Source: Eutreptiella sp. 'Long Island Sound 2002' (taxonomy: Eukaryota; Euglenozoa; Euglenophyceae; Eutreptiales; Eutreptiaceae). Taken from it: a DNA stretch of 64,000 bases. This document shows positions 55,707-64,000 of this stretch, in pieces. The notes below the pieces were generated by a model. It made no database searches and was not told the origin of the DNA. It was given only the letters and a program-made list of their open reading frames with translations. The position numbers were made by a program, and so were the translations under genes. The DNA lies in NCBI GenBank assembly GCA_964036045.1, contig OZ038386.1, forward strand, positions 14,171,433 to 14,235,432. Reading direction: 5' to 3'. Each line of letters starts with the position of its first letter. The stretch's first letter is position 1.

Positions 55707-58700
55707 ATGTTTATGCCGCCTATGATGGATTATGGAGGTGTGTGCCTCCACGTTTGCATTTCCATCCATTATGCACCTGTGTCATTCACCGCAATACACA
55801 ACACACAGCACACAACACACAACACCACATTGCACACTATACACAACACGGCACAAATCACACAAAACACGATACACCCCACACACTGCAAAACACACAA
55901 TACACAATACACAACACACACCACAGAATGCACCATACCTCAGGCACCACACAAAAAAAATATACAATCCACACACACACCTTGTACCACACACAAGACA
56001 CAAACACACAATACATAATACATCATACTCACCCATACTGCACTATGCACTGCACAACACAGAATACGCCGCCCGCCGCACAACACACTGCACAACACAC
56101 ACCGCAGAATACTCAATACCCAATACACAATGCACAACACACCACACAAGGTGTGGCCCGGGGTTTGGGTGGTAGATGCATGGTTGTGGTTGTGGTTGTG
56201 GGTGTGGTGGTGGTGGTGGTGGTGGTGGTGGTGGTGGTGGTGGTGGTGGTGGTGGTGGTGGTGGTGGTGGTGGTGGTGGTGGTGGGTGGTATGGGGGAGG
56301 TTTGAATGTATCTGCACTGGAGGTGGGGCTGACTGGGTCTGCATTGTGGGGTTTGGAATGTGCCTGCAAGGGAAAGTGGTGAACTGGTTGAGCAAGGGCT
56401 TGAGCACGTGCCCCTTTGTTGGAATTTTACTGCAATAGAGGGGCAGGAAGCTTGGTCTATGGAATGGTCCTGAGGGATGCTGGTGCAGCTTTCTAGGCAG
56501 GCCCGGGGGGGTATATGAGGCAGTGTCATTACCGAGGTGGGGGCATGCCCAGGCATAACGCTTATGTCCGAGGAGCACTGGCTGACACGCCAGCGCACCA
56601 CGCATGTTTAGAACTGTCGGTGTTAGGCCTCAAGTTCGAACCACAACCTCCGGGTTTTTAGTCCCGTCACCAGTCATCCCGGGACGTTGGCTGTAGGAGC
56701 CAGGGGCCACAGCCACTCAACCAGCCCGAGCCGAGTCTATTATTGCTCGATTATGGGGGCGGGGTTGTACGGGGAAACTCCGCCCAGCATGCCGCGACAG
56801 ACGACTTTGAGTTGGGGCCAGGGACAAGACCCATCCTAATACCAATTCCTGGCCATTTCCGAGTTTGACTGTAGATATGTATGCTATTATGAGAGATGAA
56901 TACCAGTATCTCATCTAGATTTGTCCATAGCATATCCCAATCGAACACAAGAACTGATGCAGTGTGAATGATGATTACGCCGCTAATTCCTGGCCAAGCT
57001 TTGCGGTGCACGACAATCAAAGTGGAAGATCCAATGGGGGAGTGGGACAGAGTGCCAGCGGCCATGCATCTCCTCAGGGCAGCACTTGACGCGGTGTGCA
57101 TGCGGCATAACAAGTAGAGTTGGTAGCAACAAGGCAGGAGTGGAAAGTGCGAAGTGAGACGTGTGTTCGCATGCTGTTCTGCGGGGCGTAAGCTGGCCGT
57201 TTTCAGGATAACCACCTCAAAACTCGTGCATGGCGCACGAGGCAGGTACTCCCCCCTTACTCCAGGGAGAGCTCCTTCCCCTGGGGCCTCATGGGATGGG
57301 CGCGCCCCCTTTGGGGGGGGGGAGGGGGATGGATGGCAGATGCCTGTTGAGCTCTCGTGGGAGTACCGCTTTCTGCAGCGCTATGACCCATCCTTTTCTC
57401 TGCAGTGCCTCAGACCACCGAAGTGTGCCGGAGGTACCTCCGTGGCGTCTGCACCTTCAACGACTGCAAGTTTTGGCACCCAGAGCAAGCTGGAGCTGCT
57501 GGTGTGACCCTCTGGCGTTGTCCTCCGTGTAATGCTTGGTGGTCTGGCACCCCCTGGCCTGTGTCACATTTCGGGCTTAAGTGGTGGAGAGTCTCATCAT
57601 CTTGGGAATGACTGAATGTGAAGCATGCGCCGGCATGGGAGGGACGCCACGGGGCTGAAGCAGCACCTGTAAGCAGAGTTGAAACTGTCCCACTGTCAAT
57701 CAAAATTTCTTTTCTCTGTTGTCTGTGGACAAGCAACGTGGGCAATTTCCTCCAAAACCCGAACAGGTGCACACACCTGGAGGTACCGACAGACACACCT
57801 GCGCAGTCGTTATGGCCACCACCCCCCACCGCCCCTCCCTCCCCCACTAATACACTGATCCCAACCCACAGCGCTGACACAAACCTCCCCGCAACTCCAC
57901 CCTTTCCCCCGCCACTCAGGATATGCCCCACTCACACAAGCACAACCCACCACAGACAAATCCCACCAGTCCCCCCGACACAAGGCCTACAGGATATCTA
58001 CCCCCATAACGTCTACAGGGTTTTAACTGAGTGATACCCGGGGCCAGCCAGATTCACTGCTTTTAGATGATTACCAATGTGCCCCCCCTTCCTGGAGCAT
58101 TGTGCTCGACCATAATAGTGACAGCAACTAGCTCCGTACAATGATGCTCCCCATCAGCATCCCCCCATGACTCAGTCTGCATTTCCTTCGATTGACATTG
58201 TTCTCTCATGCGTCGGATTATCAGCTGCTCCCCTGCATCCTGCTCATTCATGCCAGGGTATGGCACGTACCAGGGAGGATTCTTCCCCTACATGGCGATG
58301 GCCTCTGCACCCCTTCCATCTGGGAGTGACGTGACGCACATTGAAGTCTGCCGCAAGTTTCTTAAGGGGGAGTGCCCGTTCCGCGACTGCAAGTTTGCCC
58401 ACCCTGAGAGGCACGTGGAGTTGACGGGGGATTGGGTGCGGGTGTGCTTGGACCACTTACAGGGCAAGTGCAACAGGTGTGCACGTGCGTATGTCACTGC
58501 GATTGTGGCAGGGGAAGTGACTGTGGCAGTGGCAGTGGCAGTGACTGTGGCCCTAGCAGTTTGTTCCTGACGCTATGTGGTTCTTTGGTGTGGACTGATG
58601 CACCTGAGGCGAAATCTCTGGCACGATGGGGGGGGGGTGGCAGCTCAACAGCACCCGATCCTGCAGACAGACAGACCACAGAGACTGCACAGCAGCAAAA

Positions 58701-59314
58701 AAAATGCGACAGAGCAAGAGCAGCGCAAGGCATTGCAAGATGAGGCAAAGTGCCTGACAACCACAGCTCACCACTGATAGATAACATGATAACGTGATCC
58801 GGAACCTCCGGGCCCTGTTTGTGCTTCCCATACGTGGGGGCTACCTGAACTCAGGCTCTGACACCAACCCCATCAGAGTGGCCAAAATGTTGTGGAGGTC
58901 TGCACTCGGCTGAAGGCGCCAGACAACTTTTTATGTACCATACGTTGGGGAGTAGTTTTTTGTTTTCACCCCATGTGTGTATACTCAAAATTATATGGGA
59001 AATTCAAGTGTGCACGCGAAACATGAACAAAGTTTGACCCCTGACCTGCTCCAGGGGGTCAAAATTTCTTCAAAAATCCCACATCTATGTGTTCAAAGTA
59101 ATCAGCACAAGGAGGAGATCATTTTGAGGTATGCCCCCCCCCCCCCCCCTCAGGACGCCACCCCCTCAGGGCCCAAAACGTTCAAGGGGGCTGTTGGTGT
59201 CAGGTCTGAGTCCGAGTATCCGCCGTTCCCACATCAGATTGAGGGAGAGCACCCTCCACTGCAGGCACTGGCAGGTCAGTGGACGCCAGGGGCGCTGTGC
59301 ACTGCAAAGGTGAA

Positions 59315-59375
<61 letters not shown>

Positions 59376-60039
59376 GTGTGGAGTGGATGCACACGATGAT
59401 CTTAGGCTGTGGCAACGGTAGTGCACGCGCTCCTCCAAGGGCTGTTTTTCTGGTCTGGGGAAGGGGGCAGCTTTCTTTGCTTTGCAGCAGCACTGAACAT
59501 GCCTCCATCATCCGCTTCTTCACCAGACTGAAAGACGTCTAGGACAGCTCTGCTGTTCCTGATGAGTTTCTTCGTTCTTGTCTCGTGGTTCCCAACGTGT
59601 GTGGGGATGTGTAGGTGTGTGGTGTTTTGTGTGCGGCTGTGCGGGTGGGTGTCAGAGCCACAAATGGGCGGAGAGCCTGATGGTGGACGTTCATGATTTT
59701 TTGTCGCACATGGCGGAGGTCTGGAGCCAGTCTTTTCAAGCTCCTCCCCTGAAGCAGAGCAATTGAGGGCCTGATCTGAGGCCTCTGTCCTGCTTGTTCT
59801 GGTTGGTGTGTCCTGCGAGTCCAGCCGTGATCACGTCGCTGTTCAGAGACGGTATGAAGTATCCGTGCAAGTACTACCATGTGCCTGAGCATTTGAAGCC
59901 ATACGGAAGTGTGCAGCCACCCACTACTCCGAAGCCCCCAAAAGTAGACCGGACCATTCAGTTGTGCAAGAGATTCTCGCACATGGCCTGCACCTTCAAC
60001 GACTGCAAGTTTGCCCATGTTAACGACGAAATGGGTCTG
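55707..60039 (+). CDS. CCCH zinc-finger protein paralogue, 5' part (4 exons, incomplete)
   Basis: Exons: 55707-55737, 57406-57501, 58257-58476 and 59847-60039; phases 1, 1, 2 and 0 match throughout, giving 180 codons so far. Exon 1 (MFMPPMMDYG) parallels exon 1 of the first CCCH gene (MYAPMMQMPSMAG) and ends in the same phase. Exon 2 encodes finger CRRYLRGVCTFNDCKFWH. Exon 3 encodes CRKFLKGECPFRDCKFAH and the first half of CLDHLQGKC...CKYYH; the intron splits this finger at the same AG|R position as in the first gene. Exon 4 completes it (DGMKYPCKYYHVPEHL) and adds CKRFSHMACTFNDCKFAH. Likely the same RNA-binding role. The exon equivalent to exon 4 of gene 1 should follow the donor at 60040 (CTG|GTATGT) but was not found before the window edge; only repeats follow. 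A 5' UTR intron is suggested by TTTGCAG upstream of the ATG. Confidence 0.8.
55790..56150 (+). repeat. Degenerate ACACA-rich repeat in intron 1
   Basis: About 360 bases of CACAACACAC/ATACACAA words with almost no G, immediately after exon 1 of the second CCCH gene. Frames across it are low-complexity artefacts. Confidence 0.9.
56205..56285 (+). repeat. (TGG)n trinucleotide tract
   Basis: About 27 uninterrupted TGG units, preceded by TGGTTGTGGTTGTGGG. G-rich on the same strand, so quadruplex-prone. Poly-Trp, poly-Gly, poly-His and poly-Pro frames here are artefacts. Confidence 0.95.
57406..57501 (+). CDS. Cassette-like exon 2 of the CCCH paralogue (single finger)
   Basis: The exon is 96 nt, phase 1 at both ends, so it can be skipped without changing frame. 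It encodes one complete C-x7-C-x4-C-x3-H finger (CRRYLRGVCTFNDCKFWH). Its acceptor TTTTCTCTGCAG has a strong pyrimidine tract; the donor is GCTG|GTGTGA. No counterpart lies between exons 1 and 2 of the first CCCH gene. Confidence 0.75.
57605..57830 (+). repeat. Dispersed intronic repeat, copy in CCCH paralogue intron 2
   Basis: GACTGAATGTGAAGCATGCG, GGCATGGGAGGGACGCCACG, GGGCTGAAGCAGC, CTGTGGACAAGCAACGTGG, CCAAAACCCGAACAG and CGTTATGGCCACC. It matches copies in the first CCCH gene in order and orientation. Confidence 0.7.
59319..59374 (+). repeat. (GT)n microsatellite
   Basis: An uninterrupted GT tract of about 27 units in intron 3 of the CCCH paralogue. Confidence 0.95.
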
Positions 60040-60793
60040 GTATGTAACACGAAGTGGCCTTTACTCAACCACATACCACATACCAATTTGTACCCCATCC
60101 CGATAGCAGCTTCCCCAGGGCGGCGTCCGCTGGTGGTGGGTGCTCATGTCAGCCATCTTGACCCTGCCCAACGGACTCGGGCACAGGATGTCATAACGAG
60201 TGCTGGCCCTTTTCTAGTGGGCATGTGTTTGTGGGTGGTGCGCTACTGCCGGGCCCGGGGGTGGCGACTCCGCGGGTCCTAGGACGCCCCCCCCCCCCCC
60301 CCCAGTGAGCACCTCCCAGCCTGGGGTCTTCGTGATGACCGCATACCAGGCACTGATCAGGCCATCAGGGGAGGACGCCATGGGCAGAAGTTGCATGCTG
60401 GATTCCCACCCAGGAAGGTGGATGCCCGCGGCAGTGCGGATGCCCGCAGTAGTACGGATGCCTACTTGTCATTGCAGAAGGTTCAAGGGCGAGAGGCCAA
60501 TAGGCGCCGCCACAGGCTAACACAGCCAACCACCAAGGCCTTGTACCCCGCCCCCCCCTAAGGGCCTCCGGCCAACAGTTAGTTGCCAAAGGTGTCGTCC
60601 TCAGGCATCCATGGGCGCCAAACGTCCTCATGCATCCATGGGCGCCAAAGGCTCCTGATGCTCCATGAACACCAAAGGTGCCCTAAGGAAAAATTTGTCC
60701 ACTTTGCACCCCAACACTATCCTTAAACCCAACCTTGACTCTAACGCCCACCCCCAACCCTCAGCCTACTCCTAATCAAGATTGAATATTGGG

Positions 60794-61899
60794 ACCGAGC
60801 TGGTGGGGGAGGGAACATCAGCTATGACTGGTGAGGGACATCAAGAATGATTCACACATTGATGGCTCCTGACAAAGTGAAATCAGCTTGCAAGTGAACC
60901 CCATCACCACAAGGCCCACTTTCCAGGCTTTTTGGACTTTTGAGGGGCCAAAATGCCCCAAAATGGGCTCAAAATGGGCTCATTTCACCCGTTTGTGCAC
61001 CCCAAATGGTCTAGGATGACTTTTGGAAAAATGCGTTTTTGACCCATTTTTGGTCCCAAAACAGCCCATTTTCAAGGCATTTTGGGATTTTCGGAGGACC
61101 AAAATGGGCCACCACAAGCTCAAAACAGTCAAAAACACTTGTTTTAGCGTCGCACATGGTCTAGGATCATTTTTGGGAAAAGTCATCTTTTTGCCCCTAC
61201 TAGACCCTGTTGACCCATTTGGGCACCCACCTGTTTGGGCTTGAGCTTGCAGCTTGCCGCAGCCTAGTGGGCCTAGGTATGGGGGTCTAGGTGTCCGTTT
61301 GGGCAATTCTGAGGGGTGGAAACCACAAAAAGTGGGGGGTTGCGGGTGGACTAGGTGCCCTCGGAATCACATTTTGAGCCATGTAGCCAAAGATATGGCC
61401 TATTCTTGGGTTGTGGCTGTCGGCATTTGGAGCTTCTGGGGGCCTTTTTGGGCCGTTTCCGGGACATATCATGGAGTCAGAGGGCCGCAAAGAGCTCGTT
61501 GACACGGGGAAGTCAAGCCGCACATGGAGTGTACCCACCGTTTCCCTTCGTTTGGCCGTTTTGAATGTGTTCCACGGCTTTTTTGGCCCGAAAATGGCTG
61601 TTTTTGGCCCTAAACTGCAGTTTTTGAAATTGAGGTCCGCCACTTGCGAATCCCGTTCCCGGCCGCCACCGTTGAGTTTCTTGCTCAAACTTTGTGTGAT
61701 TGTACTTCACACCCATAGGTATCATCCACCAAAATTTCAGCCGAATCTGAAGCACCATGACGGAGTAATGATTTTTCCCCATTTCGCGCGTGCTGCTTGC
61801 TTGCTTGCTGCTTGCTGCTTGCTTGCTTGCCAAACCTGTCAGGTCCACCCTAGACACTAAAAAGGGTTATAAAACCAAGACTGGTTCCACCAGCTCGGT
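60794..61899 (+). mobile_element. TIR-bounded element, copy A (1.1 kb)
   Basis: Left end ACCGAGCTGGTGG (60794) and right end CCACCAGCTCGGT (61887-61899) are exact 13-base inverted repeats. GATTGAATATTGGG precedes the left end, as in copy B. The interior has no transposase frame. It contains CAAAATGGGCTCATTTCACC, CAAAACAGCCCATTTTCAAGG, GGGCCTAGGTATGGGGGTCT and CCCGTTCCCGGCCGCCACCG, all shared with copy B. A non-autonomous DNA element (MITE-like) is the simplest reading; no clear target duplication was verified. Confidence 0.6.
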
Positions 61900-61928
61900 G
61901 ACCCTACACCTAACCCTAGCCCTAACCA
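61900..61928 (+). repeat. Telomere-like CCCTAA tract between the TIR elements
   Basis: GACCCTACACCTAACCCTAG continuing CCCTAACC separates copy A from copy B. Similar tracts follow copy B (63286-63312) and, in inverse orientation, TTAGGGTTAGG occurs at about 63459. Confidence 0.8.
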
Positions 61929-61943
61929 GGATTGAATATTGGG

Positions 61944-63285
61944 ACCGAGCTGGTGGGGGAAAGGACATTGTCTAGGAGACTTTAACGACAAATGAGGTAC
62001 ACACTAGAAAGTGGACGAGAGCAGCTCAAATGGGGCTCAAAATGAGCGGTATTCATCCGTTTGGGCACCACAACTGGACTGGGATCATGTTTGGAGTATC
62101 ATGGTTTTGACCCGTTTTTGAGCCATTTGTGGGCCCAAAGTGGCCCATTTCCAAGGCCCTTTCAGGCTTGAGAGGGGCCAAAATTGCTCAACATGGGCTC
62201 AAAATGGGCTCATTCCACTTGTTTGTGCACCCCAAATAGTCCAAAGGTATCTTCGGAAAAACACATTTTGATCCATTTTTGACTGATTTTTCGTCCCAAA
62301 ACAGCCCTTTTTCAAGGCATTTTGGGATTTTGGAGTGGCCAAAATGGCTTGCAATTGGCTCAAAAAGGGCTCATTTCACTTGTTTAGGCACCCCCAATGG
62401 TCCAGGATCATTTTTGGAAAAACCCATTTTTGACCCATTTTTGGTCCCAAAACAGCCCATTTTCAAGGCATTTTGGGATTTTAGGAGGGCCACGACGGGC
62501 CACAACAAGCTCAAAACGCACCAAAAACACTTGTTTTGGCATTCCATATGGTCCAGGATCATTTTTGAAAAAAGTCTTTTTTTTTGCACCCGGTGGACCT
62601 TGTTGACCCATTTTGGCACCCAGCTCTTTGGGTTACCTCCCGTCGCTTGCCGTAGCCCACTGGGCCTAGGTACGGGGGTCTAGGCGTCGGTTAGGGCAAT
62701 TTTGAGGGTTGGAAACGTCCAAAAGTGGGTGGTTGCAGGTGGATTAGGTGCGCTCAAAATCGCGTTTTGAGCCACATAGCCCAAGATATGGTTTGTTTTT
62801 GGTTTGGGGCTGTCGGCGGCCAATGTGCACAAATTTTGGGGTTTTGGGGGGCATTTTGGGGGCGGTTCGCGGACATATTGTGGAGTTAGAGGGCCCTAGA
62901 GGGCCTTTCGGCACGGGGAAGTCTAGCTGCATGTGTAGAGTAGCCACTATTTCCCTTCATTTGGCCGTTTTCAGCAGGTTCTAGGGCGGTTTTGGGCAAA
63001 AAAAGGCTGATTTTGGCCCTAAATTGCAGGTTTTGGAATGGAGGTCCGGCACTTGCGACGCCCGTTCCCGGCCGCCACCGTTGAGTTTCTTGCTCATACT
63101 TTGTGTGGTTGTCCCTCACATCCATAGGTACCAGCCACCAAAATTTTGGCCAAATCCGAAGCACCACGACGGAGATGTGATTTTCCCCCATTTCGCGCGT
63201 GCTTGCTGCTTGCTTGCTGCTTTGTTAGGTCCACCCTAGACACTAAAGAGGGTTATAAAACCAAGACTGGTTCCACCAGCTCGGT
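61944..63285 (+). mobile_element. TIR-bounded element, copy B (1.34 kb)
   Basis: It has the same 13-base inverted termini as copy A (61944-61956 and 63273-63285). The extra length comes from additional ~163 bp subrepeats carrying GGGCTCATTTCACTTGTTT-type sequence (about 62030, 62195 and 62355). From about 62,411 it tracks copy A with an offset near 1,390 bases. The right end ACCAAGACTGGTTCCACCAG is shared with copy A. Confidence 0.6.
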
Positions 63286-63340
63286 GACCCTAGCCCTAAC
63301 CCTAGCCCTAGCTCTCACTCTGGGCTAGGGTGAGAGTGAG
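63286..63340 (+). repeat. CCCTAG/CCCTAA tract with hairpin
   Basis: Telomere-like CCCTAGCCCTAACCC is followed by paired arms: CCCTAG/GGGCTAGGG and CTCACTCT/AGAGTGAG interleave at 63300-63340 and can fold on each other. Confidence 0.75.
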
Positions 63341-63354
63341 TGTTGGGGTCCAAA

Positions 63355-63459
63355 ATGGAGAGCAATGATGTGGCAAAAGCAGCCATGAACGGCATTTGGG
63401 GGATCTTGTTCAGCCCAATCAACATGGCTCGCATGGCCAAACTAGCTGGCTGCAAAGGT
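63355..63459 (+). CDS. Possible first exon, small hypothetical frame
   Basis: ATG at 63355 in good context (CAAAATGG) opens MESNDVAKAAMNGIWGILFS, then PINMARMAKLAGCK, with a potential donor AAAG|GTTAGG; otherwise it stops three bases later. The amphipathic, repeat-free composition stands out from the surrounding repeat. Could be the 5' exon of a gene beyond the window, a relic inside the repeat, or chance. No family recognised. Confidence 0.25.
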
Positions 63460-63859
63460 TAGGGTTAGGTTTATGGTGATGGTATGGTTAGAGGGAGGGC
63501 AAGGGGAGGTAAGGGGAGCCTGTGCCCCCCCCCCCCCCAACACCCCAAATCGCCCCACTTGGACCCCCCCCCCCCACCACCCCAAATGGCCCCACTTGGA
63601 CCCCCCTCCCCCACCCTACCCTCCCGGAGTGCCCCCCCCCCCCCCAAGCCCCTCCTAGACCCCCCCCCCATTTGCCCCTCCCTGAACCCCCCCTCCAATG
63701 CCCCCCCCCCCCCGCCCCAAAGGAGCCTCCGGCCAACAGTTAGTTGGGGGGGTAGTTGGCGGCCAGAACCGAGGGGTCGCCCCCCCCCCCCCCCCGGGCT
63801 GCTGGGTATGGCAGTGTGAGTAGCTTGTGGGCACAACTCATACTCGTGGCCTTTTTAGA

Positions 63860-64000
63860 GCGCTGGTGTATTTGGAGTGGTGGTGTATCTGGAGGGGATG
63901 TGTACTCGGAGTGGTGGTGTCCCCGTAGTGGTGGTAGTCGTAGTGGCTGTACTCGAAGTAGCGGTGCACTCGGAGTGGTGGTGCATTCGGAGTGGTGGTG
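63860..64000 (+). repeat. Minisatellite running off the right edge
   Basis: Variants of GGTGTACTCGGAGTGGT and GGTGCATTCGGAGTGGT repeat about every 18-24 bases to the end of the window. The array is cut by the window, so copy number is unknown. Confidence 0.8.

Larger units (their letters stand above)
60250..63795 (+). repeat. Composite dispersed repeat, long copy containing two TIR elements
   Basis: The outer blocks match the 22.2-22.6 kb copy in order: GCGACTCCGCGGGTCC (60264), GGCCAACAGTTAGTTGCC (60569), ATGAACACCAAAGGTGCC (60663), CACTATCCTTAAACCC (60714); then at the right side CCCCACTTGGACC (63554), GGCCAACAGTTAGTTGGGGG (63732) and AACCGAGGGGTCGCC (63767). About 2.8 kb between them (60,730-63,540) is absent from the short copy and consists of two TIR-bounded elements plus telomere-like tracts. 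It follows the last recognised exon of the CCCH paralogue. Confidence 0.85.

Noticed and set aside
56565-56650. B-box-like AGTTCGAACCACA region
   Set aside because: No consistent cloverleaf on either strand; only the T-loop is tRNA-like.

Overview
The window is nuclear DNA from an intron-rich eukaryote, most likely a unicellular alga or other protist. All supported genes are split by GT-AG introns. Gene density is very low: four recognisable genes in 64 kb. Introns and spacers carry microsatellites, minisatellites, satellite DNA, dispersed repeats and dozens of homopolymer C or G runs of 10-18 bases. I cannot place the lineage from the sequence alone.

Layout. 1-9.9 kb holds no confident gene, apart from a decayed retroelement RNase H domain (about 7.45-8.49 kb) that is itself interrupted by a short poly(A)-tailed insertion. 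9,975-16,426 (+) is a tRNA-dihydrouridine synthase of the DUS1 type in four exons. 17.2-18.4 kb has two coding-like segments of unknown identity. 20.5-21.0 kb is a purine microsatellite. 22,687-24,664 (+) is a two-exon mitochondrial carrier of the 2-oxoglutarate/malate type, and a dispersed repeat ends less than 50 bases upstream of its start codon.

30,270-46,361 (+) is the largest gene. A ten-exon model, phase-consistent at every junction, encodes an 870-residue protein with ten CCCH zinc fingers of muscleblind spacing, a Pro/Ala-rich minisatellite-coded linker and a matrin-like zinc-finger remnant. A paralogue starts at 55,707 (+). Its first four exons lie in the window (to 60,039) and share intron phases and an intron position with the first gene; its 3' end is not found. 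Between the two lies a ~197-bp satellite in a ~1.28-kb higher-order repeat (48.8-51.7 kb).

The right end (60.2-63.8 kb) is a composite repeat: two elements with 13-bp terminal inverted repeats sit in tandem between telomere-like CCCTAA tracts. A shorter relative without them lies at 22.2-22.6 kb and looks like an empty site. A minisatellite runs off the right edge.

Functionally, the genes point to tRNA modification, mitochondrial dicarboxylate transport and probably RNA-binding splicing regulation by the two CCCH proteins. They do not form an operon or pathway. Gene models rest on reading frame, family similarity recognised by eye and splice-phase agreement; no transcript evidence was available.
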